Shown: positions 26,936 to 38,754, numbered from the stretch's first letter. The stretch: 64,000 bases of DNA from Fallopia convolvulus (GCA_964016875.1 OZ024737.1:32427683-32491682), one strand, 5' to 3'. Notes: generated from the letters alone by a model not told the origin. Translations and numbers: made by a program.

Positions 26936-27553
26936 ATGATTTCGTATGTACTAATAAGAAGCACTTCAGTCTAAAGACAAATTGGGATTGACCTGCTATG
27001 CTACGAGGGTACTTGTTGTGAGGCTTTAGTCATTTTTGGCTAAAGTTCCACCTTATTGCATCATAGCTAGGTCATGGTCATTTTTTTTAAGAAATAAAAT
27101 ATACTCCAATATAGGTCATGAGGACCTTGTTTCACTTTCTATCCAAAACTACTTTCTCTCCAAAAATTACTTTTAACATTCTTGAAATCTATGCATCCTT
27201 CTCTACTTTTTACGTTTTTTGAGATACAAAAAAATAACTTTCACCCAAAAATAACTTTTTATGAACTAGTGAAACAACTTGACTATCAAGTATTTGACTT
27301 GTTTGTATTTTGTTATTATGCCTATTAATGGCTCTAATATGGCAAAACCCATCTACATTACTCTAACAATGAGTTTCATGTGTATGAAGCTTGTACGGCC
27401 ATGTGTCATTAGCAAAATGCTGCATTACGAACATGTATTCATTCCAATGCCCAACTCTTGTTTGAGCAAGCTCCTTCATCCATGCGCCGCATTTGAGAGT
27501 TTAGGATCTAAGGGGTTTAAGAGCTCCACGAGTGTTTTCAAGGTGATGGTTGC

Positions 27554-27605
27554 TTGTGTGTGTGTGTGTGTAGAGAGAGAGAGGGGGGGGGGGGGGGGGG
27601 GGGGG
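27554..27605 (+). repeat. Compound microsatellite (TG)n(AG)n(G)n
   Basis: Alternating TG, then AG, then an uninterrupted G tract of more than 20 bases. Such tracts are prone to sequencing and assembly length errors. Confidence 0.9.
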
Positions 27606-27640
27606 ACTCTTTTTCTGTTGCTATTTATCATTAGCTAGCA

Positions 27641-30203
27641 ACGCTTCAACCTAAGCTTTGTTGTTCTTGACATGGAGCTATTTGATACATTGTAGTTCGT
27701 TATTCGTATAGTGTAATTATGATTTTTAGCATTATTTTTTAGTGGTTTAGGATGTTATCATAAGTATGGTGTGAAAGTCAAAATCAAGAGTTTAATGGAA
27801 AAAATCAAGAGTTTTAAGGATAATTCAAGACAAGACTAGACTTGAAGTGTTGATTTGAAGTTGTTTTGACACCTCTATCTTACGATGCTTCGTTAAGGAG
27901 TTATGGTGGTCATTTGGAGCTCAATTTGGCATCATTGGAAAGCTAACTCGAAGAGATACAATTCATATTTTTACTCCTATTTCAAATTCTCACTCTAAGG
28001 GGGTCAACAATATCTGAATGTACCGTCGGAATCTTATCTGCTGAAGAACCTTGATCATGGTTGTGTCAGATTACACGCGCGAGAAGACTTTTCGAGCTTA
28101 TTTTATTTGTTTCATTTTCTTATCTTTTATTTTCGTGTTTTTCTTGTTTAAAGTCCTTTTAGAATTATATTTTCGGTATTCTGATTCCAATTTAGAGAGA
28201 AGAACCTTAAACATATTTTACCATTGTTATGGAGAACTAAAACCCTTTGTTTCATTCACTAGTTGACGCTTTTGAATCAAGTAAGTTGTGAGCTTCTATT
28301 CTTAAGTCTTATTTCCTTATTATATTAATTCCTCTTGTGCTTAATTGATATTGAATATTATTGACGTCTTCTTGGTTGGCTAACTTGTTGAGATTGATTA
28401 TATTTTATTGCTAGGATTTAGGCTTTCTCGTTGAAAAGTTTTATCTTTGGTAGCAAACGCATTATTTTAGGACTCGTTGAACTAAGACAATTGAGAAAGA
28501 TGATTGATTAAATGGTAATGCTAACTCGTTGTTTTGTATTGCATGCATGTATCTTGAATTATCCTTACTCTTAATGCTAATATTGCATTGATCTATAATC
28601 ATTTCATGATTTTTTTCATATTAGGCCCCGTTTGGTTGCAATTCATGGAAATGTAAATGAAATGAAAATGAATGTAGTCCATGTTAGTGTCATGAAACTT
28701 TGACAAAAAAAAATCAATTTGTTTTGAACAACCTCTTATCCAAAAGGGGTTTGCTCATCTTCAATCATAATTCCATCAAAAGGGTGGATAACAAAATGAT
28801 GGAATCACTCTCTTCTATCTCACTTTTACAATGGACAAGTTGTTGATCATTTTTTTATAACATAAATGTATTATGACATTAAAATGGTCTAGATTCATTT
28901 CGTTTTCGTTTCCGATTCCGATTCCATATGTCACGACAAACCAAATGGGGCCTAAGTGTTTGCAAGACTCGTTGACTTCTTAATTACGTAATATTATGAT
29001 ATGAATAATCTTTGGATAATAAATACTTGATGAAGAATCAATGATGAATGAATTTAAATCAAAAGTGAATGCTTGTGAATGAAATTGTTTAACCTGCTTG
29101 ATTAAACTCAGTTTGATTACTTGCTTGTTATTTGCTTTACTTCTTAGAATTAGAAATTCAATCAAAATCTTCCTTTGCATTCTTAACTTGATAAAAGTAT
29201 TAACTTGGAAATACAAGATATTCATTTGGTTCTACCGTGATTTATTAACTATACTCAGTTTAATTAGTAATAACATTTTATTTTTGATAAGGCACGACGA
29301 CTTTTCGTTTGTCACTATTCCTCCTCTGATTTGCTCTCTCGTGTTTTCCTTTTGTTCTTTCCTTCCTTAATTTGTATTTTATCACTTTTGTGCTTGTTTT
29401 GTATATGAACCGTTTTAGGTTTAAAAAACCTAGTGGATTGGATGAATCTTCTTTCTCGAGCCTCCTTGAATCGACTACGATAAATTCTAGTTGTCAAAAC
29501 CCTAACTTTAACAATTGAAGCGAATTGGGCACTTGGACAACAATAAAATCAAAAATGGTAGATGGAAGTGCCCAAATCAAGACGTACATCTTGTATAATT
29601 TATGGGCCATCACTGTAATTTTTTTATTTAGTTTAACAAGTGTCGTAGTACACTTGGACAAGTTATTCACCAGTAGCAATGATTGAATGGCATGCAAGAA
29701 CTTATATCATATCGTTGTTGTATACTCCGTATTAATTAAGTGAACCATAGAGTTACCATTTACCAAGTTGAAGACTTGATAACATGGGCGGGCTTAAACC
29801 GAGCTTTACAGAATCGGAATTACGGACAATATATTTATTTTTTTGGTCGAATACGGACAATATATTTAGATACACAGTAACAGATTGTCAATGATTACTC
29901 ATTGTTATTGTTCATATCTGACAAGGCATGGTCAATTAGTTAAAGCCTCTAAAAATAATACCGAGAGATATTCGGTTCAACTTCCTCACCTTCCAAACTT
30001 GATATGGTTTAACCAAAAGGGAGTGCACAATTTACAAATTTTTAAATTAGTAACATTTATTATCGATCCACTATTTTTTCAATATAACAAGAAAAAGGAA
30101 ATATGTACTATATATTATTCATAAAAATTAGCAATAAAATATATACTATATTTAGGCCCCGTTCGGCAACACTTATATGAATACTTATAAGTATTTGTTG
30201 AAA
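27641..30203. other. Repeat-rich AT intergenic DNA
   Basis: No gene is recognised. The stretch 27720-28620 resembles retrotransposon LTR or UTR sequence in style, but I could not find termini. A MITE occupies 28621-28955. The open frames at 28980-29370 are low-complexity and hydrophobic with no family features. Confidence 0.35.
28621..28955. repeat. MITE with TTAGGCCCC termini
   Basis: The 335-bp segment starts TTAGGCCCCGTTTGGTT and ends with the inverse of TTAGGCCCCATTTGGTT. It is non-coding. The GGCCCCGTTTGG terminus is widespread among plant Harbinger and hAT MITEs. The terminal TTA/TAA prevents a clear target-site call. Confidence 0.7.
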
Positions 30204-30903
30204 TCTACTATATATATAAAAGCAATAAGGTTTGGAGCCACCACATTACGTCACATCATCTTTTGCCACATGTCATTCCTAAAATGCGCCACATCAGATT
30301 TTGACACGTGTCATCTCCTCATTAATTCATATAAATTATACAAATAAATTAATAGTTTTGAAAACAAATCTTATAATATGATTTAATATTTTAGAAAGAA
30401 TCCAAATTGTAATTTTGGAAGTTTCTAGCATATCTACTATATACATTAATTATTCTTTCCACTTCATATTCCACATGACAAATTTTTTCCACTTAATTAA
30501 AATTTATTTTTATTTCCCAAATTTAGATAATATCTTAATTTTTGGTAGGAGATAATATCTTAACTAAAAAATCCATATTTTCAAAAATATATCTTTTTTT
30601 GCTTTATTTTCTTCATATTTTATCTCCTTCTTTTAAATTAAACATATTTATCAAATATTGTCAAGAAAAATGAGCAATGTAGATTATTTTATGTTAATAA
30701 TCTATGTTTATTCTCAATTTTAAACTTAATAATCTATATTTATTTGATTTGATTTGATTTCAAAAATAATTTTTATACATATTACGGGCAATAAATTACT
30801 CATATTAAATTTTATATTATATTTTTATTGATAATATCTTTTTTTATAGTATATCTAAAAAATATCCAGTCATAGTCGTGCAGGGCACGACGGGAACAAC
30901 TAG
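30204..30903 (+). mobile_element. Non-autonomous Helitron (copy 2)
   Basis: Starts TCTACTATATATATAAAAGC after host A. It ends with the hairpin TCGTGC-AGG-GCACGA, then CGGGAACAACTAG before host T. The 700-bp element has no transposase ORF. Its first 100 bp match the copy at 18675-19268, and both interiors are AT-rich. Confidence 0.9.
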
Positions 30904-30919
30904 TATTTTAATATATCCA

Positions 30920-31690
30920 AATATTAATGCAGTACAAGTACACATGTGATATGCTTTGAAATGGAAATCCAAATTGGGCTTGTCCCACATCGGTTGTTTG
31001 GGGAAATTTCATGTGCTTTATAAAGGTTTGTAGCATACCATGTGTTAGTGAGACAAGAGAGGAATGCCCCCTCGCGCGCGCCGCCGCCGCCGCCGTCCGT
31101 TCGGCCCGGCCCGGCCCGTGTGTGGTGCTGGGGCTTATCTTTTTGCGGGATGTTTTAATTACTTTGATAAATTGGGCCACGAGGGTTGCGGATTAATTTG
31201 TCTAATTCTTCCGCAATAACTCAGTTTTCAAAACCTTTTGAATTTCGTAACTGATTTGATTTGGTCAAACGATCTTATCTAGTTTTCCATAACTGAAGAG
31301 AGATTTTCGAAATATGGGAGTAATGCTGATCGTGGGTGGTTAATGCTTATTGTCTATTTAATCTCCCATTGGTCATCTCCTCCAGGACATCCGAAAATCC
31401 TCTCTTCTCTGGTTTTCACAAATCGGAGAATCCCGCTCCTCTCTTCCCTGTTCTGAAGCTTTCATTCCCATCTCTTCTTTCTCGAGTGCACGAGATCGAG
31501 GAGAACTGTGCTAACCTTGGGGGCGAGCGCCGGTTTTTGACTTGCACTACAGTCAGGGTGTTTTTGCTTCTAAGGCAGTGGTTCTACCACGACACAGTGA
31601 TTCGTCCCTAAACACATTAAATTTTCGGCCTACATACAGTTCTTTGTCGCCTACAGTGATTTACTTTCTTACAGTACTCAGTCACTTATA
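30920..31690 (+). other. LTR-like, transcribed-type sequence, unclassified
   Basis: Contains GTCCCACATCGG, a phrase common in plant LTR promoters, followed by TTTATAAAGG as a possible TATA region, then a leader-like stretch rich in CTC and TCC. A (GCC)n run sits at 31077-31110. No terminal TG/CA pair with a target duplication was found. The open frames inside show no domain. Confidence 0.35.
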
Positions 31691-31713
31691 TGGAAAAAAA
31701 TAAACTTCGTTTT

Positions 31714-31962
31714 ATGTGTTCGGCAAAATTTGCTTATTTGAAATAAGTTATTTATATTCGATACTTATCTGCTGAAAAAATAATCAACACCCCTAACCTT
31801 ATGTCAAATAAGTTAACTTATCTACCAAAATATATAAGTAAGCGGGACCCATTTGATTTCCAATTAAAATTATTTTTTATTTTTTTTACCCTTCTTTAAT
31901 CTATTTTTAGCAATTTTATACATCTTGCTTAAAATATCAGCAATTCAGTTTATCGAACACAT
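31714..31962. repeat. Small MITE
   Basis: The ends ATGTGTTCGGCAAA and the inverse ATGTGTTCGATAAAC form imperfect terminal repeats around 249 bp of AT-rich non-coding DNA. No target duplication was resolved. Confidence 0.5.
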
Positions 31963-32559
31963 TCCAGATTATTTGGAAAATAAATAACTTACATAAGTAT
32001 CTCATATCAGCCTCCGCGATAAACATCAACAATCATAAGTATCAACATCAGCATCAGCATCAACACCGATAACTACCGATTTACCGAACGGAGCCTTATT
32101 AATTCATTATTTGTATCAATACGTTCATACCATCAAGTCTTAATTAATTCATCGATTATCATAATCAAACCCATCCTTGATCTTCTCAGTACAGGACAAA
32201 ATTTGTGGGAAACTTGTCCTCGTTTTATAATCAAGGTCAATGGATCTGGTACGTAGATCAACCGGTCTAATACTATATTCCGCTTCAAGAGGGTGTGATT
32301 GATCATTTTTAACCTCAAAAAAAAATCAAAATACTAACCACTGGAAATGATTGATTCCCAAATTATGCAGTCTCATATTAAAATTTGCTACTGACTTGAC
32401 TCCGCAGGAGCCAGTACGTAAATGTGTTGTTATGTTTATGAATCATTTTTTTTTTAATAATTTCTGTTCGTTGCTTCTGAACTCCATTATATAATGTAAC
32501 ATATTGAGGTTGCTTCTACACCAGCTAGCTAAGTAATACACAAATCCCAAGCTCCACCA

Positions 32560-34572
32560 ATGGCGGTGGTCTCATCCTCCTCCTACAACATAACCAATTT
32601 CCATAAGGCTCCCCTGAAACCAGAGCCCACCTTTCGGGTCTCGATCTCGACCCGACAAGGCCCATCTGCTACTTGGCTTCGACCCAACATTCTCTCCTCA
32701 AACAAACCCATTTCACCATTGAAAGTCTGCATAACTTCAGCAAGCCCCGATGATGAGCTTCCGGAAAAGCCCGCCGATCCACATTGGAGAAAAATCCACG
32801 GGGAAGACAACTGGGCCGGGCTTCTGGACCCGATTGACCCGGCCCTACGGGCCGAGCTTCTCCGGTACGGAGAGATGGCCCAGGCCTGCTACGAGGCTTT
32901 TGACTCCGTCGACGGCGGGTGCAAGTACACGGAAGACGAGCTCTTGGCTGGCGTTGACTTGGAGGATTGCGGCTACACCGTCACGCGTTACTTGTTCAGG
33001 AAGGCATCCTCGAAGGATTGCGTGGGGAGCAAGCTAGTCAACTGCTGGGCGGGCTACGTTGCCGTGTCGAATGATGAGAGATCGGCGCACATGGGCCGGA
33101 GGGATATTGCCGTTGTCTGGCGGGGCTCGGATTCGGCCTTGGATTGGATCTCGCAAGCCCCGACGTTGGGCTTGGGGACGTCTCGGATCCCCTGCCTTGA
33201 CTCGTCTGTCAAGATCGGATCCGGATTCGAGCGACTGTACACGGCAAAGGGTAGGAATTGCAAGGACCATCATGAATCTCCTCGAGACCAGGTCCTCTCT
33301 AGACTCTAGTAGTTACATTTTAATTTCTTTTTACTTATACAGTGTTAAACTAGACGTGGGTTTGGTTCCAACCGAACTGGAAAAAACCGGCAGTTTCGAA
33401 ACCAGAATCGAACCAGAACCGGGGGTCGCCAGTCTGGTTCCGGTTCCATGTTCCCTGAAACGGAGAATCGATGGTTCTACCGATTTCGAACCGTTGAAAA
33501 CCAAGACTGCCGGTTCCGAACTGTTGGAAATCGAGACCGCCAATTCCGAACCGTTGGAAACCGCTAACTTTCATAACCGGCCAAACATTGTGGCCACGGT
33601 TTTGCATTCTGTTTGAGACATAACGCATTTTATTGTAAAACCATGACCACAATACGAATATTTTTTTTTTTGGTAAAGGGTCAGAATTAGAACCGAATCG
33701 AGGAACCGGGGGTTAGCTGGTTCCGGAACCGGACACACGTCTAGTTAGAACGGTTTTATTGATTGTGTTGGTGTAAGAGAAGATCTCAACTGTTCCAACT
33801 ACAATATAAACTTCTTCTCTTGGTTTTTCCTCGTCAGGTGTTGGACGAGATAAGTAATCTCGTAAAGCAACACGGAGACAAGAAGCAATTACCATTGAGC
33901 ATTACTCTAACAGGGCACGGCCTTGGGAGTGCACTCGCGACGTTGTGCGCTTTTGACGTGGCAGAGACGGGCTGTATCCTTACCCCTCTTGGACGCTGCG
34001 TGCCAGTGAGTGTATTCTCGTTCTCGGGCCCACGAGTGGGGAACATCAGGTTCAAGAGGCGACTGCAGGAGCTCAGTGTGAATGTGCTTCGGGTTCACAA
34101 CGTGCACGATGTGGTTCCGAGAATCCCTGGGATTTTGATCAACGAGCAGAGCTGGCCATGGTTGGCTAGCCTTGCGCCCTGGTGCTGGTCGCATGTTGGG
34201 ACGGAGTTGGCGTTGGATCACAACAAGTCTCCTTTTATAAAGGCCCCCAAAAAGGGCCTCTATAATTCTTCTCATAACTTGGAGTTGCTCTTGCATTTGA
34301 TTGATGGGTAAGCCTTTCTTGTCACACACTAAACATATCTTATTAGCACAATTTTGGAGTTGGTCGTAGTGTTTAAATGCCTGTGGTGCAGGTACCATGG
34401 TTCAAATGCTCATTTTAGGCTGGTAACTCCGAGAGACATAGCACTAGTCAACAAAGACGCTGATCTTGTAAGGGATGATTATAGGATCCCCGCTTTTTGG
34501 AGGGAAAGCATGAATACAGATTTGACCAAGAAGAAGAACGGTCGTTGGAATTTTACTCACAAAGATGATTGA
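32560..34572 (+). CDS. Class I phospholipase A1 (PLA1-Igamma-like), active-site Ser replaced
   Basis: This is a plastid-type lipase_3 (DAD1-like) protein. Active relatives hydrolyse sn-1 acyl chains of phospho- and galactolipids. Exons 32560-33291, 33838-34307 and 34392-34572 join in phase to about 460 aa. The first 60 residues are Ser/Thr/Pro-rich, consistent with a chloroplast transit peptide. Then come the family block WRKIHGEDNWAGLLDP, LRYGEMAQACYEAFD, and the oxyanion-side AVVWRGS. Exon 2 has ITLTGHGLGSALATLCAFDV. The GXSXG nucleophile elbow is GHGLG, because codon GGC replaces the expected AGC. The Asp (HNVHDVVPRIPG) and His (SHNLELLLHLIDGYHG) of the triad remain. The segment after WRGS is shorter and diverged (LDWISQAPTLGLG). 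The protein is therefore probably not a normal hydrolase unless the base is an error. Intron 1 holds a hAT-like MITE. Confidence 0.88.
33351..33743. repeat. hAT-like MITE in lipase intron 1
   Basis: The 393-bp GC-richer insert starts TAGACGTGGG and ends ACACGTCTA. The flanks are GTTAAAC (33344-33350) and GTTAGAAC (33744-33751), an 8-bp hAT-type target duplication with one base lost. The interior carries degenerate repeats of CCGAACCGTTGGAAA. It lies wholly in the intron, so splicing may be unaffected. Confidence 0.7.
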
Positions 34573-35452
34573 AATGAGGAAGAAAGCTTGATTCTAACAT
34601 AATAGCGTGGAAAAACAAGAATCCTACCAGTCTTTGATTAAACGATTGGGGCATAGACTATGTAATGCGTCATGATTTGTGAAAGCATCACCTTAATGAT
34701 TCATTGTGTTTTCCTTTTCCCCTACTTGCATGATCAAATCTAGCATTAAATTAAACCGTGAGAATGAATTTCAAAGCACTTTTGTATTCTCTATATTGTG
34801 TTTTCCTTTCCTATGTTCATTTTAAAATACTTTATGGATCCAAGAAATTGATGCGGTAAAGCTTGTGAATATAGGAAAGGAAGACACAATATAGAGAATA
34901 CAAAAGTGCTTTGAATGTCATTCTCTGCTTTTCTGAAGGTGGACGCTTCATGATACAATTTAAAAATTCATTTGTTTTGAGTATTGAATTTGGGTTACAT
35001 CGTCTGCTTCCGACCTACACAGGGTAGGATGACTTGATCACCTAAGTTAATCTGAACCCAATCCAGTAACTAGTTCATGACCTTGGTGTTGATGGGATTT
35101 CTTAGTTGAAAATCTCAATTTGAATTTATAAGTTATACGGATCTGAAACTTCGGAAGCATAAGATGTTTGTAACAAATTTCCAAGACCCAGGAAATATCA
35201 AACCAAACCAAGGCAAAGCATCAGCATCAGTCTAACCAAGCAAATAACACAAAAGCAAATCCCAAATCCTAGCCATGCTACCACCTGACCACTTCACCCA
35301 ATTTATCATCCATACATTCAAAGGGAAAAGGCAGTGGTAACTGGTAACGAAATAAAAAGAGAAACGATCATGAAACAATATTGATTAAATAAACAAAAAC
35401 TACCTTTGCAGTTGCAGGCATCCAAAACTTTCCAAGTATCCCCCAACGACCA
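34573..35452. other. Intergenic between convergent lipase and RPA70 genes
   Basis: Holds the 3' UTR of the lipase and then a large inverted repeat at 34760-34925. The rest shows no gene. Confidence 0.5.
34760..34925. repeat. Long hairpin with 60-bp arms
   Basis: The left arm 34760-34819 and right arm 34866-34925 are inverted copies differing at about 4 of 60 positions, around a 46-bp loop. A transcript would fold into a 166-nt hairpin, in the size range of a plant miRNA or young inverted-duplication precursor. It lies about 190 bp downstream of the lipase stop codon, so it may fall in that 3' UTR. Confidence 0.85.
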
Positions 35453-38400
35453 CTAGTAACCGCCACCAATGTGCTGCCTTTGCATCCCATATGCAGGAGG
35501 AACCGAGCTTATACCAGGAGCTCCAGGACAGTCCTTAGCCCAATGCCCAAACTGATGACATTTATAACACTCTCCACCGCCTCCACCACCAGTGGGCCCA
35601 GATTGAGCGACAGAGCCTTGCCCAGGACAGTTTCTTGCCCAATGCCCCGTCTGGTGGCATTTATAGCATTCTCCAGCACTGGCACCACCACCAGTGGGCC
35701 CAGATTGAGCGACGGCACCTTGCCCAGGACAGTCTTTTGCCCAATGCCCCGTCTGGTGGCATTTAAAGCATTCTCCAAAACTGGCACCACCACCGTCACT
35801 TGTAAAATGCCCGGGCCCACTCATTACACTAGGGCAGTTTGCTGCACTATGGCCGCCACCTCCACAGCTGCTACAAGACGCATACGTATTGCCAGACACA
35901 TTGCCCATTTGGTATCTAGGATCACCGTATTGTGTTCCAGAGGCTGTGGGTTGTTGACCAATTGTATTCGGAGCTTCTGGTGTCAACTGCTTTGTCATCA
36001 AATCAACAAGAAACCTTGTTTCAGATGAGAAATCCAACTTGTCTGCTTTCATTACAGTTGACTTGACCCTCTGCTCATCACTAAAAGTCTCCTCCTTCAC
36101 CTTCAGCTTAAATATGTACTTTGTGAAGAGAATACGGCAAATGGCTTCACTAAACCTCTCATCATCTTGATCTTCGTATTTCATATAGTGCAAGTCTTTA
36201 GCAGACACGCCCATAATATCCTCCCCACACTCCTGGAATGCGGTTACCCATGTCAGGCCAGTATGATCTTGTATCTGACACTGGAGAATGTATCGGTACT
36301 CACATTCATCAACCAGCTGATCACACCTATCACAATGCCATTTCCCATCACCATTGTTTGTAACCTTCTTTGCACATTTCCTTTCACCAAACATGAGGGG
36401 GCAAGCAGTGTAACAGAAGTTGTCAACTTTGATGAATGTTATATGAGCAGAAACAGCAATATAATCAGGCTTCTCAGATGTGCCTAACTTCTCATCCTTA
36501 ATTTGAGATATAGTTTTCCGAACTTCAGTTCTGGAGACACCCTCCTTTGAAATTGAGAGGAAGGGTGTGTTCTTCCCTTCCCTGTCAAACCACTCCTTCA
36601 ATGGTTGGGTTTCAGGAAAATCTGGCTCTATGAACAACTGACTACTTTTAACAGTCCCAACAGACTTTCCATTAAATTCATTAACCCTACCAGCTTTTAC
36701 AGCTAATACAGGAAATTTCCCTGAATCGCAAATGGTTTGCAGTTCCTGGCCTTCTGCATTGCATACGTTACCCCATAAGGTCAACTCAACACTCTTTCCA
36801 GACATGTCTTTCAATTGAAGGGTCCTCTTCTGTGTCTCCGTACCATCTTTTTTCATAATTGTTGTGGTAGGATTAACTGAAGATACTATGCCGATAATAT
36901 CCACAATACTACCACTCTCCATCCCCTCCACATCACATATATGACGGAAGTTAAACTGTTGTCTAGGAATTGAACTGTCATCATCAAAGCAACGCTGTAC
37001 AGATGATGTGGCATCTAACAAGATCTCATAATCATTAGGGAGATGGTTAAAAGCTTTCTGAGCAGGCTTCAAATTTCCCTTGGAAATAAAGTACACCCGG
37101 CCAACTTCTATTTGACTGAAGAATTGATCAGCAGCGGCGTTAAAGCAGGTGACTCGAATCTCTCCACCATCAGAATCTAGAAGATCAAAGGAGAACACTT
37201 TCCCATCTCCACGGACATTGGAATATTGTCTTAGATCAGTCTTTGCAGTCACTCTAGCTTTAATTGTCCATCGACCTTGGTAAGGATTTAATGCAGCAAT
37301 TGGTATTATCCTTGGAGCAGCTTCATTTTTAGCAATGGGGCCTCTGTTCATGTACATGGGAGGCTGCTGATGTACAGGCCGATTACCAGGTGGGCGGGTT
37401 TCTGTGTTGAAGTTGTTAAATCCACCAGCTGTATTGGAATCTACTCCAGGTCTAGGATATACAGAAGGAGAATTTGTAGATGAAAACCTTCCTGTGCCAG
37501 AATTGTTTGCGTAAGGACTAGTACCATAGGGCTGCATCTCAGGTCTACGTTCCAATTGTGGGGGCTGTAGAGAACGTCCTCCAACTGAATTTGAATTTAC
37601 AACAGAAGAAACACCCGAAGATTGAGCATCTTCATGAAGGTTCCCATTTATTGGCTTTGTCTGTGCAGGAGACTGAACCTGAGCATGTCGAGCACCACCA
37701 GGAGACATGTATGATGTTGGCTGTCCTATAGGATCACACATCTCTTGGACCACATTCAGTTCAATAATAATGATAATTCTGCACAAATTTGATAGAATCA
37801 AAGATGAATAAGACTCGCAACTCAACTAACAAAAACAAAAAAGATAGTTACAACAAACATTGTGAAATTACCATCCTCCTCCCATGCTTATAGAATGAGA
37901 GAGATTTCTAAACCCAAAAAAGTATGAAAAAATACCATAGAGAAAATTTATTAAAGAAAAAATCTTCAACTCTCTTTCCTTCCTAGTCTAGCATAAAACA
38001 TTGATCCATTGCTTTGCTTTTCACTGAATAGAACTTCAACTTATGACTGAAACATAAAGGCTGTAACTTTTACCTAAAAATTCAATTCTTTTCAAAATAA
38101 AATGCACTAATCAACTGAATAAACCCTCCAAGAATCATAAACATGTCGCACAAAACAGCAATACAACCAATTGATTGAAATAATCATTCTAGTAAGCACC
38201 AATCTAACATACAAAATTTATAAGATAAGATTACCACACCCATATTCATTTATTGTCAGTAATATAACAAAAAAAGTCCCAAACAGAAAGAACTGTATCC
38301 TCAGATCAGTCATACCATCTCATTTAACTAAACAAAACAAAATCCGAAGACAAATCATAACAATAAAACAAATCACCACGCACATGCACAATGAACAGCA

Positions 38401-38754
38401 TAATGAAAACGCTTAAAAAACGTCAATTCAAACAGTTAAAGGCCAGGAAGAAAGATAGAGAGGGATCGGACGAACTCACTTCCTGTTTTGGATAGGACTA
38501 CACGCAAACTGGAGCAACTGCACAATCGAACCCTTCTTAAGCTTCTCAGACTTCACTAGATCATTTCGCTGAGTAGCGAGCATTCCTTGCTGGGTGTGAA
38601 TCCCATCGGAGACTAGCATCCGGAAACGCTCATTGGCCGGATTCTGGTTCGAAGTGTTCACAGGTCTGATCTCCAACACCTGGAGATACGGCTGTATCTC
38701 AAGATTTCCGTTGCAAATCAAGTCAATCGCTCCCGGCGTCAAGTTCGTTGCCAT
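35453..38754 (-). CDS. RPA1: Replication protein A 70 kDa subunit with zinc knuckles
   Basis: This is the large subunit of the single-stranded-DNA-binding RPA heterotrimer, used in replication, repair and recombination. Two exons, 38480-38754 and 35453-37778, join in phase (QNRK then IIIIIELNVVQE) to about 866 aa. The N-terminal DBD-F domain begins MATNLTPGAI. A Gly/Pro/Asn-rich linker follows, then DBD-A (starting at LNPYQGRWTIKARVT), DBD-B and DBD-C. DBD-C includes a Cys cluster (CPLMFGERKC and WHCDRC) that coordinates zinc. The C-terminus carries four CX2CX4HX4C knuckles: CSSCGGGGHSAANC, CFKCHQTGHWAKDC, CYKCHQTGHWARNC and CYKCHQFGHWAKDC. Such knuckles mark the plant RPA1 C/E group, tied to repair rather than general replication. 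The last three are near-identical tandem units. A (GA)n run lies in the 5' leader. Confidence 0.95.
37779..38479 (-). other. RPA1: Intron 1 of RPA70
   Basis: A 701-bp intron between the N-terminal exon and the large exon, with a GTGAGT donor and GCAG acceptor on the minus strand. I see nothing else in it. Confidence 0.7.

Larger units (their letters stand above)
26224..27640. other. Intergenic region upstream of the PotD-like gene
   Basis: Promoter side of the PotD-like gene, then AT-rich DNA with the LINE tail at 26808. A microsatellite run of TG, AG and then at least 20 G occurs at 27554-27605. No gene is supported. The open frame at 27279 ends in the G tract and shows no domain. Confidence 0.4.
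30153..32098. repeat. Composite nested repeat with GGCCCCGTTCGG-type ends
   Basis: The left end TAGGCCCCGTTCGGCAA and the inverse of the right end (AAGGCTCCGTTCGGTAA) bracket about 1.95 kb. Inside lie a Helitron (30204-30903), GC-rich and LTR-like sequence (30910-31680) and a smaller MITE (31714-31962). The outer pair may be one MITE split by later insertions, but the ends differ at several bases, so this is tentative. Confidence 0.45.

Noticed and set aside
33907..34398. 163-residue minus-strand frame opposite the lipase
   Set aside because: A shadow. It crosses a lipase splice junction and has no family features.
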